The translations under genes were made by a program, and so were the position numbers. 64,000 bases of DNA from Lasiosphaeria ovina (lineage: Eukaryota > Ascomycota > Sordariomycetes > Sordariales > Lasiosphaeriaceae), in assembly GCA_033439765.1 (NCBI GenBank), contig JAULSN010000002.1, forward strand, positions 3,968,001 through 4,032,000, written 5' to 3'. Of this stretch, positions 45,545 through 55,544 are shown piece after piece. Positions within the stretch are counted from its first letter, which is position 1, and every line of letters begins with the position of its first letter. The notes beneath the pieces were generated by a model. It was not told the origin of the DNA, ran no database searches, and saw nothing but the letters and a program-made list of their open reading frames with translations.

Positions 45545-47541
45545 TCACCGTAATTCAACAGAAGGGAAAGACCGGGGCCCTGCAAAGCCATTCGCAATGA
45601 CGGTCTGAATGTCAATGTTCTGGCGCGGGTCTTCATGTGTGCTCCACATCTTTAGCAAGATGAAACGTCCGCTCACCGGCGGATCAAAGTTGATGGTGCA
45701 CCTATTCTCGTCCAGCCTGATGTTAAAATGCGCCAGAGGAGCCAGCATGTTAGCACCGACGGCCCGCACCGCGTCCTGGGTCGCGATCTGGGCCGCGTCT
45801 TGGGCCTCCTCAAGCGTCATGCTTTCCGCCTCGGCACGATCCCGTTCGCGCATACGATGCCATCTGAGACCTGCCAATGTGAAGCTGGATGCAGCAGTCC
45901 ATATGTCGGGGCCGTTGTCGCCGCGCTGGCTCTCAAAAGGCAGAGTACCAATCTCGGGAGGTCGCCGAAAAAAACGTCGACCTGATCTCTCACTCTCATC
46001 GCCGCTACACTCGGTGGTAACATTGAAAGGGGCTGGCATGGCATTGAACTCCGTAGGGATCACAGCTGTCAGATATTCGTCGCCGTCTCCCATCCCGTGG
46101 TTGTGGAGCCGCTGGTTCGGGTATCGTGTGAGCAAAGGTCGACTTCCATCAGGGTCATCGGGGTGACGGAGAGCAACCAGAGCGCCAGGCCGCTGAGAAG
46201 GAGGAATGTTTCTTCGACGAGGTTCCTCATATAGGATCCGGTAATTCGTAGTGCGCTGTAGCACGTCATCCGAATTCATTGACACGAACACCATGCCTTG
46301 GCGGATCCTGTCCAGCACAACAGTCAGCCGGCATTATTGAAGAGAGGCAAAGCAAAACATACGGGGATGAGAACCTTTCACCAGGAGCCTTGATTATCAG
46401 CTCCTTGAGACTGAACACGGTGGCGCCTTGGTGTCGCAAGACGATATTGCATCGGTTCCCCTTGGTGCAGTACACTGAGTTATCGTCCTTCAAGATGTTC
46501 TCGGGCACGCAAGACTCTTGGTCGTCGAGTAGCTTCCCCTCGTAAAGGCCACCATCACAGGACACAATTTCCATGGTGAGCTTGCCTGGCTCGAGCTGGC
46601 CGTACCTGCCATAGTGAAAACCCTTGAAGGTAGATGTAATTTTATTCGAATCCAACTTCCGTCGCTTGACACGATGGCTCTCTTCAGCTTGATCATGGCC
46701 ATGGGACGGAGACGAGTCCGAGGGGTGTGCGAGTGGGGGCGTTATTATCGGGTTGTTGGTGAAATCCAGCAAGGCTCTCAGGTGCGAGTTTGCATTCTCG
46801 AGATTCCGGTCCATGTCCTCAAAACTGGGATTTGTTGACCTGCTATGAAGCCTAGACCGGTGCCTCTCGAGAAAGCGGTCGGAGGCTCGAAATCGGCCAA
46901 AATGCCCTCCCGAGCCTCCCGAGCCTCCCGACGACGCCATGCCGGGGCGACCACTTGTTCCGAGGGAGCGAAGGGGCGGAAGTGACGGCGGATTGCCAGC
47001 TGGAGTTGAGGTGCCCGGTACCGCCCCGTCGCCCTGCTGTGGGTCTAGGTTGAATCTTCGTCGCAGGTCCCGTTCGGAGCCCGAGGACATACTGGTCTCT
47101 GGGGTGGCCTGGGCGGCTGGAATATGGTGGTCACGGTTGGCCCTCCAGTGGAATCTCTCTATTGCTCGATACAACTCTCCAGACGGGCTCACAGTGGCAG
47201 TCGACAGCCGGTCATCGAGGATGGACCGGACTAGGCCGTTTGCATTTTGGTACTGCGAAGGGTCCAGCGAAGGCTGTTGTGATCGGTTGCCAGACTGGTC
47301 CAAATGAATCCGTCAGCACCGGAGCACAGATTAGGGGCCGCTTTGGGCAAAAGAAAGGACGGGCAATGGCTGCTTGGGAGTGGGAAGATAGAGGGATCTC
47401 GTTTTATTCTCGAAGGCGAGGCTATCGCCTATCCCGCACCACGAACAAGTATGGAAAAGGAGCGCAGTCTGCCTTGGGGTAGGCATCTAGACGAGTTAAA
47501 GACGACAAAGCTCTCGCCGGGACAACTCACTCACTCACCAT
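45545..47541 (-). CDS. Conserved-looking fungal protein with possible split galactose-binding-like fold, function unknown
   Basis: My model is exons 47541-47539, 47294-46363 and 46307-45545, 565 residues. The first exon is the ATG alone, followed by a GTGAGT donor. The downstream frame has no ATG before 47090, and its upstream end reads GTGCTGAC...ACCAG, so an intron there is likely. The N-terminal ~220 residues are disordered with RGG-like and SGGSGGSGG stretches, and a basic HRVKRRKLD patch. From ~230 the sequence looks folded: LTMEIVSCDGGLYEG, ILKDDNSVYCTKGNRCNIVL, TVFSLKELIIKAPG, IRQGMVFVSMNSDD. After a ~170-residue insertion come CTINFDPPVSGRFILLKMW strands. Strand order and the surface-loop pattern recall discoidin/DOC1-type beta sandwiches. 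That resemblance is weak inference. I do not recognise the family. Confidence 0.7.
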
Positions 47542-48589
47542 CAAGCAGATTTAAAAAGAGAAAAAGGGAGACCCGTAGGCCGTGCAGAATGAAGAAGAGC
47601 CGGCGTCTGCTCAGCTTCTAATAACAAAGGCGAATGTCGAGGAGAGGAGTGGATATTGAGGCTAAGAATTGGTGGGGACGCATGTCCGAGTTATGGATGG
47701 GGGGAATGGAATGGTGCAGTCAGCCCGGGAGGCCAGGCAAAGGAAGGAACCTAGTTAATGCCACTGGACTCGCGAGTGCGTGCGAACGGTACTGTGCTAG
47801 GCAAGGTAGGTCCGTAAGTTAGGTCGTTCCAGGTTTGCTAGCATGGCGGGGTTCTGTGTGCAGTCAGAGGACACAACATGTGTGGATACCGACAAAGTGT
47901 AGGTAATTGATAGCAGATACCTTCATCTCACCATTAATTGCTGTTTACCAAAGGTACTACTTAAACCTGCATGGTCGCCAAGCGGGACCAGCCACTGCAG
48001 CCCTGTTTCCGCCGAGCGGGCACCATCCTGGGCAGTCTTATGTACGGATATGGATATGGACAGCACAATATCCGTTCAATCACTCATTCTCGCGTTTTCG
48101 CAGCTGTAACAGTGCAAATTGCAAGGTGAGGACAACAGTGTCTTGAAGGTCATTTACGGGTTACGGCTTCCAAATAAACGAGAGACTTTCCGATTTCCTT
48201 GCCGTGCAGATCACTCTTTAATGCAGTCCACTGTGTGCTGCATCGGAAGAGAAAGAAAACGGATGACTGAGGTGGGGGGCCGCTCTCGCGATCTGCATTG
48301 CTATTCACGGCTGCAAGCTACCTGCGAACGCTCAGTGTGCGTGCTGCGTGAAAGGCCGGTGAGGACCGAGAACATCGAGGGTTGCGAAGAGCGTATTCCG
48401 TATTGAACTTCAGCCACGAATAAAATAGTCGACAACGGCATTTTGTTCGTATGGTCTCACTTTCTTTCCGTCTTCGTTCTTTCCGCATCGTCGCCCGTCG
48501 CTCGCCGCTCAACCCCCCACCGGCCCAACCTTATCCTCGTCTTGTCTTACTTGCTCGCTTCTTCGCCTCACCACGCCTCAACTCCAAAA
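47542..48589. promoter_or_regulatory. Divergent intergenic region upstream of AOS1
   Basis: About 1 kb between two outward-facing starts. The last 150 bases before AOS1 are strongly C/T-rich (TTCTTTCCGTCTTCG and onward), as in many fungal leaders. No gene or RNA gene is visible. Confidence 0.55.
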
Positions 48590-49988
48590 ATGGAGACTTC
48601 AACTCGAGACGGGCCCGCCGAGAGCCATGGTAACGGCAATGGCTCAGTCTTGCTGCCTCCCTCAGAGGGTGGAATAAGCGCAGGTAAGATGGGACAGCAG
48701 CCTCGTCGGACAACCAAAGCAAGGCTGCACGTCGTCTGTGCCTCGAGCTGACAAAACGCCAGACGAGATCGCGCTTTATGACCGCCAGATCCGTCTCTGG
48801 GGCATGAAAGCGCAGGAAAAGATACGCAATGCTCGCATCCTGCTCATCACCATGAAGGCGCTTGCCAATGAGATCGCAAAGAACCTGGTGCTGGCGGGCA
48901 TCGGATCTCTCACCGTCGTCGACCACGAGACTGTCACCGAGGCCGATCTGGGCGCGCAATTCTTCTTGTCAACCGAGGACCATCACGTTGGCATGAACCG
49001 CGCCGTCGCCGCCAGTGCCGCAATCCAGCGGCTCAACCCCCGCGTCAGGGTAGCCGTCGACACGGCCGACATTCGTACGAAGCCGCCCGCCTTCTTTGCC
49101 GACTTCGACATCGTCATAGCCACAGACCTGGATGCCCAGACACTAAACGTCATAAACACGGCCACGCGCCTCAACAACCGCGCCTTCTACGCCGCCAGCT
49201 CACACGGAATGTACGGCTTTATATTCGCTGACCTCATTGAGCACGACTTTGTGATTGAGCGCACCAAGTCCAATCTAGCGACATCACTAGGGCCCGAGAC
49301 CAAGACGCGGTCTATCGTGGCCGTCTCACCAAAGAAGGACAGCTCCGGAGGCGACGACCCCAAGATCGAACTTGTCACCAAGCGCGAGCTCTACAGCACC
49401 TGGCTCCTCGCGTCGGACGTGTCCAAGCTGCCCGACGACATCCTCAAGAGCTCCCGCCGCCGCAAGGTCGTGACGCCTGTGCTGAGCTGCTTACGCGCCT
49501 TGTGGGAGTTTACTACCCTGTACGGCGGAGTGCCGAGTTCCAACGACCACGCGGCGCTGGCTCAGTTCACGCGCCTGTGCGGGGACAAGCACAAAGCCCT
49601 TGGTCTCCCCGTCGAGACGCTCCGTAGCGAGGTGCTGCGCTCGTTTTTGCAGAACATTGGCGCCGAGATCGCCCCAGTGACGGCCGTCCTCGGCGGCCAG
49701 CTCGCCCAAGACGTTATCAACGTGCTCGGTCAGACCCAGCAACCTATTCAGAACTTTGTAATTTTCGACGGCAGCACTCTGGATGCCAACGTATACGCGT
49801 TGCATCCGGACGACGCCCTTGGAAAGGCACTGCTGTTGTTGCCGGGGTCTGGTTCCGTTGGTGTTCAGATGGCGGGCATGGGCGTGCCTGCAATCAGCAA
49901 TGGGGGTGTTGGCACGTTTGGCGCAACCATTCTACCACCTGTAGTTCCATCGGTAGACCCGTCCCAGGTCATTGCGTTGGATGACTGA
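48590..49988 (+). CDS. AOS1: SUMO-activating enzyme E1 subunit AOS1 (SAE1), two exons
   Basis: Exons 48590-48683 and 48763-49988 give 439 residues. AOS1 pairs with UBA2 to adenylate SUMO, and the catalytic cysteine is on UBA2. After a 31-residue acidic/Ser leader, the ThiF/E1 fold starts DEIALYDRQIRLWGMKAQEK and continues with ALANEIAKNLVLAGIGSLTV and DHETVTEADLGAQFF. Near the end is the E1-type helix VTAVLGGQLAQDVINVLG. The ALANEIAKNL nucleotide-loop variant is the usual AOS1 form. The intron is 79 bases (GTAAGA donor, CTGAC branch, CCAG acceptor) and joins at a Gly/Asp codon. The frame continues past VFIFDG-like strands to a Gly/Pro-rich tail ending QVIALDD. Confidence 0.95.
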
Positions 49989-51408
49989 TATGGTACGAAG
50001 CCTGGGGAGGACCCAGAATAGGACAAGGCGATTTCGACTGCGTTCATGTACAGTACAATTTCACCAAAACTAGGCCTGTGGGAGAATGTCGGGGGCTGGG
50101 GTGTCTTCATCGTGTAACGATGGCGGTTGATTTATGTTGAGGAGTTGGAAAGGAGACGGGGCCCATACCCGTGGCGTATTCGCTCTCCCCTGGCCATCAT
50201 GCCGACAGAGGCAAGCAAAATAGACAGTCATTCATGCTACTCGGTAGCGACTTCGGAACTGCAGCCGTCTAAGCGCGTCGTGGTCAAGGCGTCTTGCTCC
50301 ATTATGCTCCTCCCCATGCCAGTCACGAGTCTGTAGTTCGACCAGCAGTCAGACACGCCCGTCATCGTACAGTTAACATGAAGATGCAATTCCTCGCCCT
50401 CCTGGTATGATAAGTCAGGATGGGTAAACGTTTGGAGGGGGTCACATGTGCGTTATGTGTCCGTCATTGGGGTTCCCGCGCACTCTTCCAGGTGCTTGGT
50501 TGCCTGCTACAACTGACGTCGTCGTGTTTCACATACAGAAGTATACCATGATTCTACGAAAATCGTGATTTGCTACTTTCTAGTCTGTCCCCTCGTCCCC
50601 GTCTTCGAGATCGCAAGCTGTCTTTTGTCAGCCACTTCTTCCCCTGAGCGTCCATGTCCACGTCCGCTAGGTAAGAGCCGCCGTGAAGGTCAAGTATTTT
50701 GTTTCTCAATAAAAAAATCAGAGATCATCAAATAAGCAGACGAATTCTTGGGACTGGCGAGCGAGTTTTGGTCAGGTAGTTTCGTTCTACCGCATGAGCA
50801 ACGTGTTGCAGCATGCGCATGAGCGAAGTGGCTGGTCCACACGAGCGACATGTGCCACCGTGAGCAAATACATCACCCGGAGCACCAACGACAGCTGAGA
50901 GCTGAGATCGAAAGGCAATTTCCTGCAATTTCTTGGATGGTAATCCCGGGGTTGGGAGTGTCGTCACACGGCGCTGGTCAGCAAGTCCCGATCCGCCACC
51001 CTTCGTCGTCAACCGGTCAACTATATAGGTAGAGTTGGGTTTCCGCCGTTGGTCAAGAATGAGGTTGGTGGGGAGAAGGGGTTTAGTGCTTGAGCGGTTG
51101 CGTTTTTTAACAAGCAAAAGGGGATTTTCGTATCTGTTTACAACCTAAGTAGCAGCCGCAAAACCACGGTCTCACACAACACAGACACACACGCTCTCTC
51201 TGTTTGTGTGTGTCAAGCAAACAAGTATTCTACACATGTTGAAGAAAATCTTCCCAAAGATGGAGCACCTAAATATCTACTTCACGTCAAAATGTATTTA
51301 TCTTCACGTCCTACCCAGATGAAAATGCGGCTGACAGAACGGATAACCTTGCTAATGTATCGTTGATATATAGCTATATAACCGGGCCAACCAGTTGAGT
51401 TTCCGGCT

Positions 51409-51410
<2 letters not shown>

Positions 51411-51441
<31 letters not shown>
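51411..51441 (-). repeat. Homopolymer: 31 T on +, an A31 tract on -
   Basis: Thirty-one consecutive T. On the - strand this is an uninterrupted A tract following AGCACAGCGCCA. It could be a retroposon tail or a slippage tract. I could not find a clear target-site duplication. Confidence 0.85.
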
Positions 51442-51442
<1 letters not shown>

Positions 51443-51632
51443 GCGCTGTGCTGCTATGTCACTGCCGGCCGAAGAACCACACAACACGCCTTGTAAAAGG
51501 GAATACTTACTTACTGACTGCGTGTTAAGCTCGGGTTGAGAACAAAACCAATTAGTCAACTCGAAAAGCAGTCACACATTACACACCATGAACAAGAAGC
51601 TGCGAAGAAAAAAACCGAAATTTATTCTAGAT

Positions 51633-51743
51633 GATCAAGACCAAACTCCGCTTGATTATGCCGTCTCGTTAGAACATCCTGTGCGCTACCCGCGACTTCC
51701 CTTATAAGCATATTATATTCTGACCAAGACCAAGCTACGCTTG
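51633..51743. repeat. Pair of 22-base direct repeats (19/22 identical)
   Basis: GATCAAGACCAAACTCCGCTTG at 51633-51654 shortened here to its pattern, and GACCAAGACCAAGCTACGC plus TTG at 51722-51743, differ at three positions. They are 89 bases apart, start to start. They lie just outside the 3' end of the large - strand gene. Confidence 0.6.
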
Positions 51744-51962
51744 TCCCCGTATAAACCAGAATGTTTCTTGCGCTGTTCGCAACTCCACTCCGTATTGTTG
51801 CTCCCCTGATTCTTCATCCGGGAGACTTATTCCGAACCCTACAAGAGTAAAACTCATCGCTTGTGATCAATCCTATTCGAACCTTTCTTGGGCTATGCCT
51901 CTCATAACTTCTCTACGACTACAACAGTTCGCTACTGCCTTCCGCCCTACTCAGCTATCCGC

Positions 51963-52334
51963 TCACTCGCCACGATCAGGATCTTGGTGACGACCACGCA
52001 GCATGTAGGGGCTGCGTTCCGGGACTTCGTGACGTGCGCTGACCACGGCTTTGGGTCGGAGGCGCAATGCCTCAGGGATGTCGGTGTGCTCTTGGCTCTT
52101 CTCACCAGAGAGCTCGGGCCCATTGTCCTCCTGCTTGCTAGTCTTCACGACTATGCGAATCTTCTTTTCGCCTAAAGTCTCTGGGCCCTTCTCGCCAGCA
52201 GGCTGGGGGCTTTTCCCTCCTCCACTCTCGGCGGACTTCAGAATTATGATGCGCCGCTTGACCGGCTTCTCATCGACTGCATCCGCCTCGGGCTCTCCTA
52301 AATCGGCGCGCTTTCTCTTGACAGGAACCTTCTC
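51963..52334 (-). other. In-frame 123-codon continuation after the TAG of the large unknown gene
   Basis: Directly after the TAG at 52337-52335 the same frame stays open for 123 codons and ends at TGA 51965-51963. It begins EKVPVKRKRADL, includes EKPVKRRIIILKSAE and EKKIRIVVKTSKQ, and ends near YMLRGRHQDPDRGE. Codons are mostly GAG, AAG, GTC and CGC, like the upstream gene. The basic stretches resemble nuclear-localisation signals. It could be translated after stop-codon editing, by readthrough, or in an allele lacking the stop. It could also be a decayed remnant. Confidence 0.6.
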
Positions 52335-52346
52335 CTATGATGGTTC
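52325..52346 (-). promoter_or_regulatory. Stem-loop presenting the TAG in its loop
   Basis: On the - strand, GAACC (52346-52342) pairs perfectly with GGTTC (52329-52325). The 12-nt loop reads ATCATAGGAGAA and contains the stop codon. The A of TAG corresponds to the T at 52336 on the + strand. Confidence 0.55.
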
Positions 52347-55300
52347 ATCGACAGGGGCGTCGCCTTTTGAAGAAGGCCGTGATTTCTTTAGGTTGTTATG
52401 GGTCCACCCACGAATATGGGTCGGGCCGTGGCGAGGCGGGGCTTCCACCGCAGAGTAATCTTTGATGGCTTCGCGATAATCAAACTGAACTGTCCGCAGC
52501 TCCTGACCGTTGCCCAAGTAGCCTTGGCGATGAGGTGGCGTCGGGGCTGGCTCAAGCTTCCGGTACTTTGAAGACGAGGCCGACGAGCTGCCGGGACGTG
52601 AACGTGGCGAAACAGCTGACGCCGACTGTCCAGGCGTATTAGGGAGCTGCGGCATGGCCTGTGAAGCAGGCGCTGGAGCCAATACCGGCGCAGGTGCAAC
52701 GAGAGGAGGGGCGCTATGATATAGCGGTGGCGACATGGGATATGGGCTTATCTGTCGTGCTTGTGCCGACGGCATCCCAGATGAGGGTGGGCCCTGGATA
52801 GGAGTGCTGAGCGGCTGCTGCATGATCGGGTGCAAAGAGTGGCCTTGCGCTTGCTCCTGAACCGAGAAGGCGTTATGGAATGGCCGATTTGGTGCGGGAG
52901 GAAAGAATGCGCCACTATTAGAGACTACCATGTTGAGATGCTGGGGTACTGGGCTGCTGTGCGGCTCTGGAAGAGGGGGCGTGTCATTCAAGAGACTTCG
53001 CACGGGCCGCAATGCCGGAAGCCCCTTGGCCATGCCCGAGTTCGAGAACGACGCCCGTCCAGCTGCCGAGCCCTGAGCCTGTGCCGAACCCATAGGGTCG
53101 CCTGGGAAGTCCTGGGGAGCTGGCAATGGGGAATAGTCTGTCGGCTGAGGATTCAGGGCAGTCCGGAGGAAATTGTTGGCTCTAACCGGCTCGCTGGAAG
53201 CGCTAAGCTCGGCCTGTCGAAGGTACGGGGAGATTGGCGCTAGCTCATCGGCCTTGGAATATCCGGTAGGCCTGGGATACTCAGACTGAGCAAAATCCCC
53301 CATATCCACGACGCTCCTGGCAGGCTGCTGGGTTGGAACCATTGTGTCGACCTGGAAGCTCTCGGGGGGCCGCTCTTGCTGTACAACATAGGCAGCCTCC
53401 GCAAGCGATAACAGCCCAGTACTATCAACCTGGGCTGGCACTTCTTGCTGGACATGGGGCAGGGCAGTAGACGGTGCGCTGGCTCCGCTGTCGGTAAACA
53501 CGTCCCGTATCGCATCATATGGTCGAGATGGCTGCGACCGCTTGGCAGAGGTCACCCGGGCAACCTCCTCTTCAGCTTCAATTACAGATGCCGCGCTTAA
53601 TATATCGTCGGCAAACTCGTCGAAGGCCAAAGCGACGCCTGGGATAAGCACCGGCCCCTGCCGTGGCAGGGATTTGGCGTTCATGGCCGGTACCTCGTCG
53701 GGGTCGATGCCCCTGGCGACCGTTTCTCCCCTCCGATACTCTTCCTCATCAGGGGCGATGCCCCTAGCAATCAGCTCTTCTTTCCGATAATCTTCCAGGA
53801 GGCTCGGGTCCGGTGCGATCTCGTCTTCTGCGATGCCATCTTGCTCGCAAAAGGTATGCAGGAGCCGTTGAATCTTGGCCCTGTTCTCTATCTCCTCCAC
53901 CTTTCGATCCAGTCGAGCTAGCGGAATTGTCCGCGACGCGTGGATGCGCTCCCCATTGGGGGAGACCATGACGACGGGCCGCCACCCATCCTCACATGGC
54001 TTTGGCGGCTCTTCCTCATTAGTTGAAGTGGGCAAGAACAAGCCCAACTTCGGGTGCAGGCCGTGTTTCTTGACGAGCTCCTCGTCCAGCTCGCCCTCGG
54101 CCTTGGTCGAGTCCCAGGTGCCAACTCGACGATCGAGAAAGATGTAGTTGGAGTTTGGCTTGCCGATGTACTTACCCCGCTTGGCCTTTTGCGCGCCTTT
54201 CTGGGTGCAGTTGGTCGAGTCCCGGAAGCCGATCTCGTGGTCTTCCCACTCGAACGTGTTGGGCACCATTATGCGGTTGTTTGGTATGTCCAACCGCGAG
54301 GACCGCTTCGAAATGATGCGGACGCCGTATTCGTCCGCACCCGTCGCGCCACGAGGAATTGGGATCTCCTGGGCGTCCTTGGGAGTTGCCTCCCCGCTGC
54401 CCTGGGGCTGGTCGGCATGCTCGGGCGCCGGGTCCTCGGCCGGCTCGGGAGCCGGCGAGCCACTCTCGCCAGGAGTGGCGGCTCCGTCCTCGAGGGCCTC
54501 AACGGCCGCCAACAGACCGCCCGAGTGCCGCGGCAGCTCGGGGGTCGCGTCGTCGTCCTTGGCGGCGGCAGCGGCCAGCTTGGAGTTTGGCTGGCCCTCT
54601 GGCTGGCCCTCGGCCTTCCGCTTGGGCGCCGCCTTCTCGGGGGCCAGTTGCCACGCCTTGCTCATCAGCTCGCTCAAGAGCGTGCCAGGGAATGGCACTT
54701 CGACGCCGCCGCGCATCTCAATGTACTGAGACTGCGAGTCGGCCTGCTCTTGTGTGATATCCTTGCGGATATACTCGGCGTCTTGAGGCCGCTCTCGGAG
54801 ATCGACAGGCAACTTGTTGTCGTATAGATGCTCGAGGAGGTCGACCTGAATCAGCAGCTGCCCATAGCGCTCTTCGCATAGCTCTGCAACCATGCGCATA
54901 TGCGAATCGTGGGCCACAGATTTCTCTCCCTCATAGACGTGCTCGGCCATGTTGAGGCCATAGACCAGCTCCTTGTGGTTTATGACTAGGCAGTCCTGGA
55001 AGCGGTCGCTGAGGAACTTCCGGATGGTGGTGAACTCGGGGACTCTCTCAATGGTGGCTGGGTCCTCGAGTATTTCGGCGATGGAGCGGTCTGCGATCTC
55101 CTGGACGATGGGCTTGACGAGCTTGAAGAGGACGGAATATGCGGCCTTGAGCTCCTGGCAGCGTTCGTGAGCGGCCTGGGCCTTGTAAGAATCATAGGCC
55201 TTGTGGCGGCGTCCTCGGCCCAGTGTGGGCTTGGGCGGTGGCGGAGGCTTGGGGACCTTGGTCTTGGTGCGAGGATAGCGGCCTCGGCCTTTGCCCTTGC

Positions 55301-55544
55301 CGGACCCCGGTCCTGTGGCCGGAGCGCCCTTGGCTGGACTCGCCTGGTGGGAGGGGCCTTCCTCGGACATGACATCGTCGACGTCTACCTCGTCGGCGGC
55401 CGGGAAGGTGGGAGCGTACTGGCTCATGGTCAAGTTGCTTGCCCGGTTGGTAGGGCTGGTATAAGTGTGCAGCCGCTGCTGTGCAGGAGCAGTCTCAGGC
55501 TCGGACTCTTCTGGATGTGGCGGCAGACGGCTGGCTCTCTCCAT
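52335..55544 (-). CDS. Large nuclear-type protein of unknown function, ends at an internal TAG
   Basis: A single frame of 1069 residues from the ATG at 55544. A second candidate start, MSQYAPTFPAADEVDVDD, is at 55427. After a basic, Pro-rich stretch (GKGRGRYPRTKTKVPKPPPP) comes an all-helical block at ~120-300 (LFKLVKPIVQEIADRSIAEI, LCEERYGQLLIQVDLLEHLY). Next is an acidic linker, then a compact conserved-looking region (~400-560: DEYGVRIISKRSSRLDIPNN, NTFEWEDHEIGFRDSTN, NSNYIFLDRRVGTWD), and a long Pro/Ser/Gln-rich tail. RGIAPDEEEYRRGE and RGIDPDE form a short internal repeat. The nuclear look (basic motifs, disorder) suggests a chromatin or transcription role, but I do not recognise the family. 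The stop is unusual because the same frame continues for 123 coding-like codons. Confidence 0.8.
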   Translation of the reverse strand: MERASRLPPHPEESEPETAPAQQRLHTYTSPTNRASNLTMSQYAPTFPAADEVDVDDVMSEEGPSHQASPAKGAPATGPGSGKGKGRGRYPRTKTKVPKPPPPPKPTLGRGRRHKAYDSYKAQAAHERCQELKAAYSVLFKLVKPIVQEIADRSIAEILEDPATIERVPEFTTIRKFLSDRFQDCLVINHKELVYGLNMAEHVYEGEKSVAHDSHMRMVAELCEERYGQLLIQVDLLEHLYDNKLPVDLRERPQDAEYIRKDITQEQADSQSQYIEMRGGVEVPFPGTLLSELMSKAWQLAPEKAAPKRKAEGQPEGQPNSKLAAAAAKDDDATPELPRHSGGLLAAVEALEDGAATPGESGSPAPEPAEDPAPEHADQPQGSGEATPKDAQEIPIPRGATGADEYGVRIISKRSSRLDIPNNRIMVPNTFEWEDHEIGFRDSTNCTQKGAQKAKRGKYIGKPNSNYIFLDRRVGTWDSTKAEGELDEELVKKHGLHPKLGLFLPTSTNEEEPPKPCEDGWRPVVMVSPNGERIHASRTIPLARLDRKVEEIENRAKIQRLLHTFCEQDGIAEDEIAPDPSLLEDYRKEELIARGIAPDEEEYRRGETVARGIDPDEVPAMNAKSLPRQGPVLIPGVALAFDEFADDILSAASVIEAEEEVARVTSAKRSQPSRPYDAIRDVFTDSGASAPSTALPHVQQEVPAQVDSTGLLSLAEAAYVVQQERPPESFQVDTMVPTQQPARSVVDMGDFAQSEYPRPTGYSKADELAPISPYLRQAELSASSEPVRANNFLRTALNPQPTDYSPLPAPQDFPGDPMGSAQAQGSAAGRASFSNSGMAKGLPALRPVRSLLNDTPPLPEPHSSPVPQHLNMVVSNSGAFFPPAPNRPFHNAFSVQEQAQGHSLHPIMQQPLSTPIQGPPSSGMPSAQARQISPYPMSPPLYHSAPPLVAPAPVLAPAPASQAMPQLPNTPGQSASAVSPRSRPGSSSASSSKYRKLEPAPTPPHRQGYLGNGQELRTVQFDYREAIKDYSAVEAPPRHGPTHIRGWTHNNLKKSRPSSKGDAPVDEPS

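Larger units (their letters stand above)
49989..51962. other. Convergent intergenic region AOS1/large unknown gene
   Basis: About 2 kb between two 3' ends. It holds a 31-base T tract (51411-51441), a GT/CA-rich hairpin near 51182-51213 and two related 22-base direct repeats (51633-51654 and 51722-51743). No coding frame is convincing. Confidence 0.55.

Noticed and set aside
52335..52448. A 114-base intron (GTGGAA donor, ATAG acceptor) that would remove the TAG in frame
   Set aside because: It keeps frame, but the donor is poor and no branch site is evident. I cannot exclude it, so it is named as a test for the editing idea and not annotated.
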